A DNA stretch of 64,000 nt from Liopterus haemorrhoidalis (GCA_963971575.1 OZ020619.1:20528813-20592812); one strand, 5' to 3'. Shown: positions 20,808 through 33,889, numbered from the stretch's first letter. Translations and numbers: made by a program. The notes: generated from the letters alone by a model not told the origin.

Positions 20808-23800
20808 TTATATATTCATCTGGATTTTACTGAGGTGTTCCATTAGAAGGGCACATGCTGCCGGAGTCGGATGTTGTAGTACCTCTTGTAGTAAAATAGG
20901 CGATGGGTAGTGGAGCAGCAGGTTTCGATACAGAGAGTTACAGGATGCAATGGGGTCGGGGCATGAGAGAAATATATGTGTCACATCACCATATCCACCA
21001 CACGAACATAACGGTGTTCCAAGTATATTAATTTTATGTAGGTGGCTATAAGAGTGACAGTGATTAAGTCTAAGACGGGTGACGGTAAAGATGGTTTTCT
21101 TGTCAATGGGAAGGTTATGAAACCAGGGTTTAACTGGGATGTACGGAAGAAGCGAGTGAAGGTGTGAACCTCGCTGTCGTGCTGTCGTGTCCCATTCTTG
21201 CTGCCATTTGGTTCTCAGCGATTGAAGAAGGGGTGGTAGAACATCTTTATAAAATACTTGGGTATCTATAGGTTCTTCGGTTAGAGTGGCACCTTTCTTT
21301 GCGAGTTGGTCTGCACTTTCATTTCCATGGATGCCACAGTGACTGGGAATCCATGCCAGCTGGACTTCGTGATTCGCTGAGTTCAGGCTATACATGAGGG
21401 TCTTAATGTTTAAAATGGTTTTGTTATAGTTACGTATTCCAGTATTGTTTAGTATTTGGAGTGAGGAGAGAGAGTCTGTGAGGATTAATGCCTTGCGGAT
21501 TTTAAGCTGCGGGATCATGGACAATGATTGTCTTATAGCTAAAAGTTCGGCAGACATTATCTGAAGTAACGCAGGGGCTTTCCTGGATACTTTGATGTTC
21601 TTCGATGGTATGTAAATACCATACCCAGTAGTTCCTAGAGAGGGCGTTTTGTACTGAGTAGAAGAGCGTTCTTCTCTGATGTGTCCGTTGTTTTGTCAAT
21701 TCCTACATTAAAGTGAAGAGGGATTGGTGTTATTTGTGGAGCATAGGGAGTTAAGTAGCAAGGGAGATTATTATGGCACGTAATCCGTCTTATGTGTGGA
21801 GTCAGCTGATTAAGGGTGGTTAGAGCTAGAGGTTCGCGACACGAGGTAGGGCGCCTTATTGTATTTTTCAGGTGCAGGAGTTGGTAGAGGCTCGATAGAA
21901 TAGCACTGTTTTTGTATGAAGTTTGCTGCAGTATAAATTTTGAGGTCAGCCATTTTGCTCGAAGATGTAGAGGGGGTTCCGCAGCCTCCACTAGCAGGGC
22001 GTTGGTTGGTGTGGAACGCCTTGCTCCTAAACATATTCTTAGTGCCTGGTACTGTATTTTGTCCAGTCTTGTCCTTCTTTGAGCTGTAAGTGGTGACATT
22101 ACGGAACAGGAGTAGTCGATAATAGACCGCAAAAGACTGCGGTAAATTAGCAGCATTGTTTGTGGGTGGCCACCCCACCAGGTTCTTGACAAAGAACGCA
22201 GAATATTAAGGATGTTTTGACATTTTTTCGCTATGTAATTTAGATGTATTTGCCAATTAAGTCTGGTGTCCAGGTGTATGCCCAAATAGCAGTATGATGG
22301 AGTCATACTAATGGGTTGATTATTAAATATTATATCTGAGGGACAGGCATCAAATGATATTTGTTGGCTAAATATAACAGATTTACTTTTATCTGGAGAC
22401 AGGGTAAAATGATGTTCCTCAGTCCATGATTTAATAGAATGCAGAGCGAGATTTAATAGATGTACTGCCAACTGAACGTTTCTGTGTGCCAGGTATATAA
22501 CTATGTCGTCAGCGTATTGTAGATAATGAGCATAGGGGTATATGGAGGAGTAAAGGAGGGATGTATAGATATTAAATAAAATCGGACTCAATACTGAGCC
22601 CTGTGGCAAACCTTTGTATGAAGATCGTGGACCATATAATTCGTTTTTATATTTAACGTACACATTCTTCAAGGCAATTTAATACTGGCGAGTGATTTTA
22701 AAAGAGTTGGAATGTCCACATTATCAAAGGCACCCTTTAGATCAAGGAAGACTGCAACTAAGTGCTCTCTTTTAGCAAAGGCTATGTGAATATCTGTAGT
22801 GAGCTTCATTGTGAAATGTAGACAGGATTTGCCTTTCCGAAAACCAAGCTGTTGACGTGGAAGAATACAATTCTTCTCAAGCCACCAGTCAAGTCTCAGT
22901 TTTAATAGATGTTCCGCTGTTTTAAGTAAGCAAGATGAGAGAGCAATTGGGCGATAAGAAGATGGTAGTTCTGGATCTTTTCCTGGCTTATGTATAGGCA
23001 CTACATACGTGTCTCGCCATTCAGGTGGTATTTCATGTCCTAATAATATCATGTTTATAATGTTCAAGTGCAACTCTTTCATTGCGGTTGGTAGATGTTT
23101 TAAGTGAAGATAGGAGATTCCATCAGGTCCAGGCGCCGAATTCTTGACCGTAGTAATAACTGAATTATATTCATACATAGTATAAGGGGATGTTAGGAAT
23201 GGATCATCTGTTTCAGTTAATGGCAAAGATAATTCAGGGCTGACATAAGAAGGTGTGAATGCATTTAAAAATTCTTCTACGCATGTCATTGGTTTGTTGA
23301 TGGACGTCAGAGTTGATTTTTTGTAGATCTTGATTTTCTTCCACACCTCGGATATAGGAGTTTCTGGATTGAGGGATTGACAGAAATCCTTGAAGGCCAA
23401 TTTCTTTTTTTCTTTGAACATACGTTTTGCTCGGGCTATTGCTTGTTGAGCTTTTAAAAAGTTGTCTAGTGTAGGTGATTTCTTGTATTCCGATATGGCT
23501 GCTTTTCGTGCCTTTTTAAGTTTTCCACAACATTCGTCCCACCATGGAGTAGGGCAATAAGACTTCTTTTTTTCAGAAATTGGTATTGCGACCGCAGAAG
23601 ATTTATGTATAATGTCACATAGGATCTTGTTTTTTTCTTCACTGTTACAATTGGTGCTACTGATGTTTTCAAAAAGTTGCGTACATGTACTGTGATATAG
23701 TGACCAATCAGCTTTCTTAAGGTTATATGTTGGGAGGTGGTAAGCGGGTTGATTATTATTGCGATGACATGTGCTGATCTGAATTTCTGTTAATAAGGGG

Positions 23801-24417
23801 AAGTGATCACTGCCATATGTATCGTTCAGGGTGATGCAATTAATGTTAGGGGCAATATCAGCAGTACTCAATGCAAGGTCAACAAAGCTATCAGCGTATC
23901 CAGGGCGAGATAGTCGTGTCGGTTTTCCATCGTTTAGGATGCAGAGGTTATACAAATCTATAAGATCTTCAATTGTTTTACCTAAGTTGTCTGTGGTATG
24001 ACTACCCCAGACAACGTTATGGCCATTGAAGTCGCCACATAGTAAGTATGGGGCTGGCAATTTGTTTATAATTGTTCTCAACTGATTTACGGAAATAATA
24101 GTACGGGGAGGTATATAAAACGATGCTACTGTAATGGAATAAACCTTTACAGTTGTTACCTGAAATGAAGTGTGTCTACAGTTGAGCGGAATTTCTGTAA
24201 AGTTTATGTCATTGCGTATAAGTAATGCTGATCATCCTGCATAACCATCAGTTCTATCGTTTCTTATGATATTGTATCCGCTAATACGACAATGGACATA
24301 GGGTTTCAGCCAAGTTTCAGACAAGGCTGCCACCTCAATTTTGTCATCATGTAGTAAACGAAGTAAGTCCGTTTTATTGCTGTGGAGACTTTGGATATTC
24401 CACTGAAGCACTTGCAT
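20808..24417 (-). pseudogene. LINE A ORF2: endonuclease-RT-RNase H polyprotein, disabled, right copy
   Basis: Same domain order and same early defects as the left copy: an in-frame stop near 24232, a deletion/frameshift near 22672 and a frameshift near 21640. It differs in lacking the extra CT, so its RNase H and C-terminal knuckle form one longer open frame (21557-20808, from MSAELLAIRQSL through CSCGGYGDVTHIFLSC). The 2 bp difference is in a CT run and looks like slippage in the left copy after duplication, or a base-calling error. RT keeps YADD near 22500. Confidence 0.85.
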
Positions 24418-25669
24418 TATTACGTATTTGGGTTTGGTGATCGGAATTTACCTGAGAGAGGATGCTATAAAAAAGTGATACTAAAGATTCATTTTGTGTG
24501 TGAGTACGAAGTAAATTAACAAATTTCTCGACGTGTTGTTCCTTCACTCGAGCTGAAGTGGAGGGACTTGATATTGCCGTAGGAGTGTTATTATTGTAAA
24601 CAGGTGAGCTATACGTGAAAAGATTTCCGTTTTGGGTCAGTAGCAAATCCTGGTGTGCACTGTTGTCATATCCCGGGGAAGATGGGATTGTGTTCTGCTT
24701 CCGCTTCTTCGGTGTACTTACGATTTTCGAATACGAGTGTGGTCCTGGTGTTGTTACCATGGCAGACATAGCCATGGAAGAGGTTGATTTGATATTAGGG
24801 AAATGTTGTGGTGTAACTGTCGGGTTGGGCGATGGTTTAGTTGATGTTGATTCGAAGTATGTTTTCCTTTCTGTTGCCATTATTTTTTTAATTGCTTGCT
24901 GTTTCTTCAATTCGGGACAGCTGGGGTCGAGCGTGGAGTGATGATCCTTGCAATAAATACAGACAGGTATAGTTATTGTGCATACTGACTTTGGATGCGG
25001 TCCTGCACATAGGGCACATCTTGTTGCACTCTTACAGAGTTTGGCTGTATGCCCGAAGCGTAAGCAATTAAAACAGCGCAACACTGGGGAGACATAAACC
25101 TCCACGTCTAATGAGACATAAAATAATGTTACGTCAGCGGGGAGCCTGCTCCCAGCAAACGTCAAAACGACAGTTTGTGTAGGGGTGTATGTTGGTGGCG
25201 AAACTCCAGCTTGGCTGGATCGACGGTTAAGGCGGCGAGCGGAAAGAACTTTAACAGGGCTTTTTATACTATTTAATATGTCTTCAATGCTTAGGGAGGT
25301 ATCAACATTTCTGATAATTCCTTGACGAGAAGTCAAATGTGATGGGATAAAGACTTCAAACTTTTCTTTGATTTTTTGATTTGCTGTAAACTTATTTGCC
25401 AGTTCAAATGTTTGAAAGTTTATTCCAATTCTATCACGTCCTTTTTTTGATATATAACTAATACCTGTAATGATCTGCTGTGTCAAGATTTTTCCTAATG
25501 CCATAGGTTGAATTTTGCTGACGGGTGTAGCTTCATTCTGGCTCGGTAGAGACTGAACATACACTTCATAAGGGGCAATGTCTCCAGCCGTATAGAAGTT
25601 TTGTTTTTTTGGACTAGAATTTGGATCCGGGGGGTCCGCCCGGGTAGGCCCCGGGTCTTCTTCACTCAT
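24374..25669 (-). CDS. LINE A ORF1: gag-like RNA-binding protein, right copy
   Basis: An intact 431-residue frame from ATG 25669 with the same three zinc knuckles as the left copy (CFNCLRFGHTAKLC and two more). It has Val in place of Met near residue 36. It overlaps the start of ORF2 by 44 bases. A plus-strand 108-codon frame within it is an antisense shadow. Confidence 0.85.
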   Translation of the reverse strand: MSEEDPGPTRADPPDPNSSPKKQNFYTAGDIAPYEVYVQSLPSQNEATPVSKIQPMALGKILTQQIITGISYISKKGRDRIGINFQTFELANKFTANQKIKEKFEVFIPSHLTSRQGIIRNVDTSLSIEDILNSIKSPVKVLSARRLNRRSSQAGVSPPTYTPTQTVVLTFAGSRLPADVTLFYVSLDVEVYVSPVLRCFNCLRFGHTAKLCKSATRCALCAGPHPKSVCTITIPVCIYCKDHHSTLDPSCPELKKQQAIKKIMATERKTYFESTSTKPSPNPTVTPQHFPNIKSTSSMAMSAMVTTPGPHSYSKIVSTPKKRKQNTIPSSPGYDNSAHQDLLLTQNGNLFTYSSPVYNNNTPTAISSPSTSARVKEQHVEKFVNLLRTHTQNESLVSLFYSILSQVNSDHQTQIRNNASASVEYPKSPQQ

Positions 25670-26054
25670 TACACTATACTTCACTTAGTGTTATTTATTT
25701 TCACTCAGTATATTAAACAGAAATAAGTAAAAAATAAATCACGTGGTAGTATATGAATAGCACTTAGTTAAACACGTCCGATCACTACGAAGGTAATTAA
25801 CAGAGTCGTATATAACTATTAATTACTACAGCTTATCAAAATCATTTCTAATTGGCCATCATTAAAACATATATTGCGCAATAGTGCGGTTCTGATAACA
25901 GCAGGTGGCAGTGACAATGCTGTCTACATTTTGGCAATTTATTTGTGAATTACAGGTTGTCTAAGTGAAATATAATTTAACAAGTTGTAACCGACATGAA
26001 ACAAAAATCTGATCTTTTGGATTACTTCTGAACACAGGGGTAACCAAATATAAA
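25670..26054. promoter_or_regulatory. Head-to-head 5' regions of LINE A and LINE B
   Basis: 385 bp separate the start codons of two divergently transcribed LINE ORF1s. LINE elements carry internal promoters in their 5' leaders, so both must lie here if either was ever active. No motif was identified with confidence. The same interval is mirrored at 10951-11335. Confidence 0.4.
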
Positions 26055-27288
26055 ATGAATTCAAGTCAACAAACATATGCCCAAAAGGCAAATAAAACGA
26101 GACAACCGACAATATATTCTTTTCCCTCAAAAGACCAAGCGATAATATTAAGTGCAATAGAAGGCCTCTTTATAAAGGACTACGTCATAGCCATTGGAAA
26201 TATTATCGGTCCCAAAAATATACAATTTGCATCTAAAATCTCGAATAATCGAATGTGTATTTATCTAGCTAGCAAAGAAATAGTCAACATACTAGTGGAA
26301 AACCATAAAAGTATTGAAATTAATAACCACAACATAGAAATAAGACGACTAATAACACCATCAATAAAATTAGTGTTAGCTAACGTCTGTCCATCCATTC
26401 CTCATACATTTATCGAGTAGGTATTAATACAATATGGCATAATACCCGTATCACCTATGCATTTTCAAAGGGCTGGTTTGCAAGAAGATATCTACTCCCA
26501 TATATGTAGTTTTAGAAGACAAATATATGCATCACCGCAGAGTAAAAAAGTACAAGACAGTATTCTGTTTACCTATGAAGAAACTGAGTACAGGATCTTT
26601 TTGAGCGGCGATATTGTGTTGTGTCATATGTGCAACAAAACCCATACATATACCCTCAAAATGCGAACTCTACCTAGAAAAATCTACTGAAAATACGCAA
26701 ATAACTGGAAAAAGTACAAATAAGAGATCAGCACTCATAGACTCAGAACCAGAATTTAATCCCACTGAAACAACGAGTGACCACGACAGCAATGAAAATA
26801 TGTTGGAAACTAACATTGGAAGCAATATGGAATCAAAAACAAATATAAGCCAAGAAAATAAAGAATCACATACTAATAATAAAACAATTACATCTCAGAC
26901 AGAAAACTCGGTTAAACAGCAAAGTATAAGAACAAAAAAATCAAATACAGAAAGCAGATCAAGATCCCAAAGCCCTATTAGTCAAGTAACAATTAATGAA
27001 CAAATGGCTCCTGTACACGAGGAAATAACGAACAATTCCCATAAATATGTGTTAACATTTAATAAAATAAAAGACTTTCTACAAAATGTTCAAGGATCCA
27101 ATGAACAAATTCATATTGCAAGAGAATATACAACCGACGTAAATAAACTAATTGAAATGTTTGATGGCATAAAACCTCTGCTACTGAACAGAACTATGAA
27201 AAACAGAATAACACGCATCACAACAAAGTTGAGAATACAACAACATGAAGAACAAAAGCAAATACAAGCAACGACAGAAACAACCTAA
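26055..27288 (+). pseudogene. LINE B ORF1: gag-like protein, stop plus frameshift
   Basis: Starts at ATG 26055 (MNSSQQTYAQKANKTRQP). The gag-like core reads NNHNIEIRRLITPSIKLVL and is interrupted by TAG at 26418. The same frame resumes through HFQRAGLQEDIYSH to IFLSGDIVLCHMCNKT. A frameshift near 26640 then moves to a second frame with HIPSKCEL, so one zinc knuckle is split across two frames. The remaining 200 residues are charged and Gln/Asn-rich, ending QIQATTETT at 27288. The same stop is seen in the left-arm fragment. Confidence 0.7.
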
Positions 27289-27303
27289 ATCTAGCACCTA
27301 AAC

Positions 27304-30300
27304 ATGATTGAAATTCAATGGAATAATAACGGCTTAATATCTCATCTACCAGAACTTGAAATTATCATACGAGAACATCAACCACACTTTATATATATTC
27401 AAGAAACGCGGCTTCAAGAAAATAAAGATTTTAAAATGAACCAATATAACATATTCAGAAACGATAGACAATACGATCGAATAGCAAGTGGTGGTGTTGC
27501 AATTCTGTGTAAAAACTCAATAAAGGTGGATCAAATCAATCTTAACACGAATCTAGAAGTAATAGCAGTCAGAACTAATTTCCCAACTCCTTTGACTATT
27601 TGTAATATCCACATACCGCCATATAAAATTATTAACACAAATGACATACTAGATATCATTTGTCAGCTTCCACAGCCGGTTATTATTCTTGGAGATTTCA
27701 ATGCTCATAATGTTCTATGGGGTTCACAGCACCATAATCAAAGATGTAATGTAATAGAAAACACTTTATTAGACAAATTTACAATGTTAAATGATGGATC
27801 TGAAACATATATATCGGCTCGGTCAGGTGCTTTTAGCATCATAGACCTCACATTTGTAGATGCTAGGCTGGCGGCAAGTATGACCTGGGAAACACTTCCA
27901 CTACTTTTTGGGGATGGCCACCTACCAATCAAAATTACGTTAACTACACAAGACGTGTCAAACCAGCTAGATGAAAACGAACGTAAAAGCTGGAATTTCA
28001 GAAATGCTGACTGGGATCAGTATAAGGAAATAATGAAGAATATTAAAAAACAAAATATAATTGAAAATACAAATTTCATCGTACAAGATATAACTTCACA
28101 AATAACCGACGCTGCTGAAATAGCAATACGATATAGAAGAAGAAAGAATCGTAAGAATGTCCCGTGGTGGAATCCTGACTGCAAAGATGCAATTAAACAT
28201 CAAAAAAGAGCCCTGTATAAATATAGGAAATACAGGAATATTGAAAATCTTATAGAACTAAAAAAATCAAAAGCGATCTGTAGACTGACGATCAAAAGAA
28301 GCAAGAAAGAGTCATGGCAACAATTCGTGTCCACCATCAATAAAGACACCCCTACAAATGCAGTATGGAATAAAATCAACAGGATAAAAAGAAACAATAC
28401 ACCTCGTGAAATCACTAATCTGGTAGTAGATGTGCAATCTATTACGTCACCAAAAGAAATTGCTAATGCACTTGCTAATAACTACAAGGAAATATCCAGT
28501 GATAAATTCTATGACCAAGAATTTAAACGGCTTAAAGACGAAACTGAAGAGGAAGGGATATCAATTGAACATGATAATACAAATCCACTTAACTGTGAGT
28601 TCGCTATGTGGGAACTTAACACAGTCATTGAAGGAATGAAAATGAACTCCAGCCCAGGTCCTGATAACATATCACCACTATTAATAAAACAACTGCCCGT
28701 CCAAGCTAAAGAATACCTCCTAGAAATCTATAATCACATATGGTCCACTCACACCTTCCCAGATGTATGGCGAGAATCTATTATAGTACATATCCCCAAA
28801 AGTCATAAGAATAAAACTAATCCATCGAACTACCGTCCTATATCTTTAACAAATTGCCTTTACAAAATTATAGAAAAAATGATAACCAGAAGATTAAACT
28901 GATATCTCGAAAATAATAACATTTTAACAAAAACTCAAGCAGGGTTTCGAGCTGGACATTCAACAGTAGACAACCTGGTTATTTTAACTTCAGAAATACA
29001 ACAAGCGTTTAAAAATAAACAACATATAATTGCACTATTTTTTGATCTGGAAAAAGCCTATGATACAACATGGAAACTTAACATAATTAAAACCCTTAAA
29101 ACACATAACGTGGAAGGAAATATATTACATTTTGTATACAATTTTTTAACAGATAGAAAATTCAAAGTCCGTTCAAATAATGTATATTCGGATAAAATGA
29201 ATCAGGATAATGGCATACCCCAAGGATCAACTTTAAGTGTGACGTATTTCACAAGCTATGAAAAACCCAGTGAAATTTCTTCTGTATGCAGATGATCTTG
29301 TTATTTTTCACAAGAATAAAAATGTGGCAGCAATTCAACAGCAGCTACAAAACCCAATTATAAAAATAGAAGAGTGGTCAAAGAAAACACGATTCAAATT
29401 CTCTCTATCTAAAACTAAAGCCATGCATTTTACGAAACGAAGAAAAAGGCTAATTAACCCTCAACTCAAACTTAATAGCACAAATATATGTTATGTGAAT
29501 GATATTAAATTCTTGGGAATAACAATAGATAGAAAGCTTACGTGGAAAAAACATATATTGGATCTTGCTTCTGATTGCTGTAGAAAATTAAATATACTTA
29601 AAATTTTATCCCACCATGATTGGGGAGCAGATAGGGCAACGTTACTTCTAATTTACAAGGCACTAATAAGAAGTAAACTTGACTACGGGTCAATAATTTA
29701 CTCATCTGCAAAGAAAACTACTCTCCGACCCTTAGACTCAATTCACCATGCTGCACTGAGACTGATAACCGGAGCATACAGATCTAGCCCTATAGAAAGC
29801 CTATTCTGTGAATCGAACGAACCATCTCTCCAAGACCGAAGAGAAGTATTAATGTTATCATATGTGTGCAACCTAGGAACCCAATCAAATCACCCGGTAT
29901 TCCAATATATTTTCGACCCTACATCCCCAGTAACAAGCATTAAAAAGTATACCCCCCTCCAAATAAGTATAAATCAATTATTGAACTCTATAAATATCAC
30001 CATACCACACATGCAAGCAAACGAGACCTCTAATATCCCTCCATGGCTTGTACAAATACCAAGAATTAATCTAAACCTCTTGCACTACGACAAAAAATAT
30101 CAAAATATCATTAAAAATAAATTCCACATCATCAAACAAAAATACGAGAAGAGCCATTTTGTATATACAGATGCATCCAAAATTGACGATAAAGTAAGAT
30201 CGGCTATAATTATGGAAAACGAAACTCATAAACACCATCTTCCAGACGAAGTTAACATATGTATATACCGCAGAAATGACTAGCATATACTTTAGTTTAA

Positions 30301-30946
30301 AACATATAGATGAGCTAAACACAAATAATACCAGGTACGTAATATGCTCCGACTCTCTTAGTTCTCTTCAGTCCCTATCAACAATATTTCCAAAGCATCC
30401 CCTTGTGAAACTTATCCAAGACCTCCTGTTCCGATTCTCACAAAAAAAAATTGGAAATTGTTTTCATTTGGATCCTATCACACACCGGTATACTTGGAAA
30501 TGAACCGGCTGATGCTGCAGCCAAAGACGCTACTACCCTCGCAGTGACCAAAGTACCAATCCGACCTCAAAGCCCAGATAAAATCTGCAGTAAGAGAAAA
30601 ATGGACACTGAGATGGAAGCAGATAGCATCAAATAAGCTTCGAACAATCCAGGATACAATTTCAAAATGGCAGCCAGTAACTGGAAGAAGAAGAGAACAA
30701 ATAGTATTAACAAATCTGAAGATTGGCCACACAGAATAACCCACGACTACCTATTTAAAAGAACCGATCCAACTATCTGCCAAGAATGTATTAAGTGTAG
30801 AGCACATCCTAATTCATTGTCAAAAATATCAACTGGAACGGAACAAACATCAACTACCAACACAACTCAGAGGAATATTGAATGACGTCAATCCCCAAAA
30901 AATATTATCATTTCTTTTAGACACTGAATTATTAAATAAAATTTAA
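27304..30946 (+). pseudogene. LINE B ORF2: endonuclease-RT-RNase H polyprotein, disabled
   Basis: ATG 27304 (MIEIQWNNNGLISHLPEL) begins an APE-type endonuclease with IQETRL, ILGDFNAHNVLWGS and GDGHLPI. RT motifs follow: SSPGPDNISPLL, NYRPISLTNC, a stop TGA at 28900 (Trp expected from context), AGFRAGHSTVD, FFDLEKAYDT, NGIPQGSTLS, a frameshift near 29250, and LLYADDLVIF. RNase H (FVYTDASK near 30155, CSDSLSSLQ near 30345) is split by frameshifts near 30270 and 30450, with WILSHTGILGNEPAD in the last piece. The C terminus ends LLDTELLNKI at 30946. Confidence 0.85.
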
Positions 30947-31332
30947 CTGTACTAACATGTTATATGTATGTATATTATATTTGTTACTTTTGTATAATCT
31001 GATACTGTTATATTATAATTCTAACAATATGAATTGTACGCAATAGACTTATATAGTGCTAATACCTAAATAAGGTGAAGCACGTTAAATTTGAATAAAA
31101 AAAATAAAATAAAAAAATTAATTGAAGCCTGTTTTACATTATAATTTTTTTAACTTCTTTCCCTAGTTCTAGAAACAGGCTACTACTAAAGGCAACAAAT
31201 CGAAAACTCCTGAACCACAAATCAGACACAAGAAAATTGTCCTTTTTTTACAATTTAATGGTAGATGATTTTCATACTAATCGTATAAAACAGAAAAATT
31301 TATAATTAAAAATTAATATGTAATGGTATACA

Positions 31333-31507
31333 ACAGTGGTTACCAAACTTTTTCGGTTCCCGGCGCCCTTAATGTTTCCGCGGCGCTCCAAGTCAAAACA
31401 TTGGTCTCACTAACGCAGTTGAAGGAATATTGGAACGTTTTCGCGGCGCTCCTGTAGCCCAGCTACAGCAGCCCAAGACGCCGTGGCGCACAGTTTGGGA
31501 ATTGCTG
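31333..31507. mobile_element. hAT-like MITE or degraded hAT terminus pair
   Basis: The left end CAGTGGTTACCAAACTTTTTCGG and right end CGCACAGTTTGGGAATTGCTG are imperfect inverted repeats of the CAGTGGTTCCCAAACTTTT type common among hAT non-autonomous elements. The interior is G+C-rich (GCGGCGCTCC repeated). No coding frame is supported. Confidence 0.55.
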
Positions 31508-32615
31508 GTATACAAGATGCATATTTATAGTGAAAAATGTTCCTTCTCATTTCTCCATTTCTTTGCATTTCCTTTATTTAGTTTAGTAAAAAAAATTGGA
31601 TTTTTTAATTATTTTTTAATCTGGAAACGGATTAACTGATTTCTCATAAGATATAATGGTAAATTGGGTTTCTAAATACATACTTTTTTAGATACAAACC
31701 GGGGTCAGGAACAAATTAAGTTTATAAGTCAATGTTTTCAGATGTGTAAGAAATTTAATCAAAAATATATTTGTATGAAAGCTGTTAAAAATATTAGTAA
31801 CGTTACTGGAAACAACATACTGCTGAACGATCATTTTCTACGTTAAATTATTTAAAAAATCTCGGAAAAGTCTTCAACAAGTCATAAAATAGAAAAATGG
31901 ACATTCTTTGTTATTATTATACAGTCCAAAAGGAGACTGAATATTATTATATAATCAATAAATGTGCACGGAGAGAAATGTATTGTTAAAATAGTATAGT
32001 AAGTTTTTTTTTTTTTTTGCTACATTGACAGTAAAACTTGTTGTGGCTACAAAACTGATTGTAAAAGTAAATGTACCAGTTTAGTACAAAGTACTATATA
32101 TTTTTTTTTTGTAAAGTGACTTATTGTTAATTCTAATATATCGTTTTGCTATTTTAAACAGAATGTTTTGTAAAAAGAATTACGCCTGCGCGCAAAGAAC
32201 ACCCATAATGTAACTCAACTCAGTCAACAAGCCAGATACATAAATACTCCATGTTGTGTTTTCTGCTGTGTAGTGACGAACAACATAAATAAATGTAATT
32301 AAAAGTGTGAGAAGCGCAGAAATGGCTGACAATTTCGTCAAAAACTATAATAAATAAGTGAAATATGCTGGAACTTATACCAATATTTGAATGTAAGTAT
32401 TAAATATGGATTGTATTATTTTAGATTTTATAGATAATCTGTGATGCCGATCAGTTCTGTTCTGGCCACAGCTGATTTTTTAAATGTATTTGTATATTAA
32501 TATCGTCATTTCATGCAATGGATGATTTTTCGAAAGTTTAAACATAATAATCATATATGCTTTGTATCCCCATCTGATACATAAGTTACTAAAACATAAA
32601 AAATTTAATTTTCAG
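31508..32615. other. Gene-free AT-rich stretch
   Basis: Poly-T runs at about 32007 and 32104 and no frame with recognisable similarity. An ATG context GCAGAAATGGCTGACAATTTC occurs near 32328 but opens only 11 codons before a stop; it could be a first exon of the candidate gene noted at 32616 and 34668, without further support. Confidence 0.3.
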
Positions 32616-32741
32616 ATGAGCAAATATTGGCTTTATGGCTACTGCCACTGCTATGTGACCCAACAACTTTAAAAACCAATTTAAAAAAATTGGAGACCAT
32701 CAAAAATAGAAATCCAGAATTCTTTTATGTTGCACGTAGAG
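32616..32741 (+). other. Candidate internal exon, protein family unknown
   Basis: A 42-codon open stretch lies between a plausible acceptor (TTTAATTTTCAG) and donor (GAG|GTACGA). It reads DEQILALWLLPLLCDPTTL and then NLKKLETIKNRNPEFFYVAR. It is in a likely plus-strand gene order with the DUF4806-like stretch at 34668. Splicing is inferred only from the dinucleotides and the open frame. Confidence 0.25.
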
Positions 32742-33084
32742 GTACGAAACTTTTGTTTATAAAAAAGGATATTTATTAATTATGATTTTTTTTAGAACTA
32801 TGCAGATATATTAAACTTTACAGAAACACGGTAGTCCAACTTGCAAAAACGTTGCTAAAACTTTTCAATCTTTTGTCGCACTCGTTGGACCTTTGAACAG
32901 TGTAGAGGTACTGAGATTCATGTATGAGGTTGTATTCAAATCTTAATTCATTTAGGAAACATTTAAAAACACACATTTTAAAGGCAGACAGTTTAAAAAT
33001 TACATCTCCAGATATATCCAATGTTTCATAGCACAATAGAAACAATAGGCCAGTTTTGTGAGTACATTATAAAGACTGTATGTC

Positions 33085-33258
33085 CAATTTCACCAATGTC
33101 GAATAAATTTATTCAATGAATAAAGTTGACGATATCGCATCATTCTTTTGACAGCAATGGTAATCACTTTGTAAAAAAAAAAAAATATATAACTCATGCG
33201 ATATTGTCTACTTTATTCGTCGAATAAATTTATTAAACGATGGTGAAACTGGCTATTA
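33085..33258. mobile_element. MITE with about 60 bp terminal inverted repeats
   Basis: The left arm starts GTCCAATTTCACCAATGTCG and runs through ATAAAGTTGACGATATCGCATC. The right arm is its imperfect reverse complement from GATGCGATATTGTC to CGATGGTGAAACTGGCT. A partial copy lies at 41630-41695. There is no coding capacity. Confidence 0.65.
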
Positions 33259-33889
33259 GTGTATTAATTTATCTGTCTCAATTTAGGCGAAGTGCAAGCA
33301 AAACTTCTGCGAAATAAATATGTTTTACTTGCACACCGTCCACTTGTAATATTATTAAGATCTAAATTAAATTGAAAAAAATGTAAATGAAATATGTAAT
33401 TATATCCCAATCCAATCACCAAGCAGTTTAGCAGGTGCATTTGTTTATAGAGAGGTTAAAACGAATAATATTCTAGTCTAAAAATAGATATTTTTCATTA
33501 TAACCACAGTTGTTCGTTTTAACCATCCGGTTTAGTAGCGGCTGCTAAACTGTTTGGTTGATGCGGATTGGACAATGTAAGAAATAAAAAAACATTAACC
33601 ATACCAGTATGGTAGTTGTATTTAGCACCCCGTATTTTGCTGGTTTAAATAAACTGTATTGTTAGTTTTACAATACTGTACGGTAAACAGTACAATACCC
33701 GGTTTGTTAATGTTATAAACTAGTTTTGTTAATTTAATACCGGCAAACTGCTTTTACTGCTGGTAAATTGCTGGCACCAAAAGTGCAACGCCAGTATTAA
33801 TAATGTACTTCACATTTGTATTTCGCACTCCGTCTATACGAAGTACTTTACCAGCATTTTATAAGCACTCCTTATTTGTATCAATCCAA

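Larger units (their letters stand above)
19145..26821 (-). repeat. Right arm (7677 bp) of a giant palindrome
   Basis: Reverse complement of 10184-17862 apart from the 2 bp indel and the substitution noted there. Beyond 26821 the sequence continues without a break in LINE B, whereas the left arm stops at a (TA)n tract. The right arm therefore looks like the original context and the left arm like the copy. Confidence 0.95.
26040..31125 (+). mobile_element. LINE B, I-type non-LTR retrotransposon with RNase H
   Basis: Contains ORF1 (26055-27288), a 15 bp gap, ORF2 (27304-30946) and an A-rich 3' tail (AATAAAAAAAATAAAATAAAAAAA, about 31095-31122). ORF2 has endonuclease, RT and RNase H. Its protein differs clearly from LINE A, so it is a separate family. 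The first 780 bp are inside the palindrome. Confidence 0.8.
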
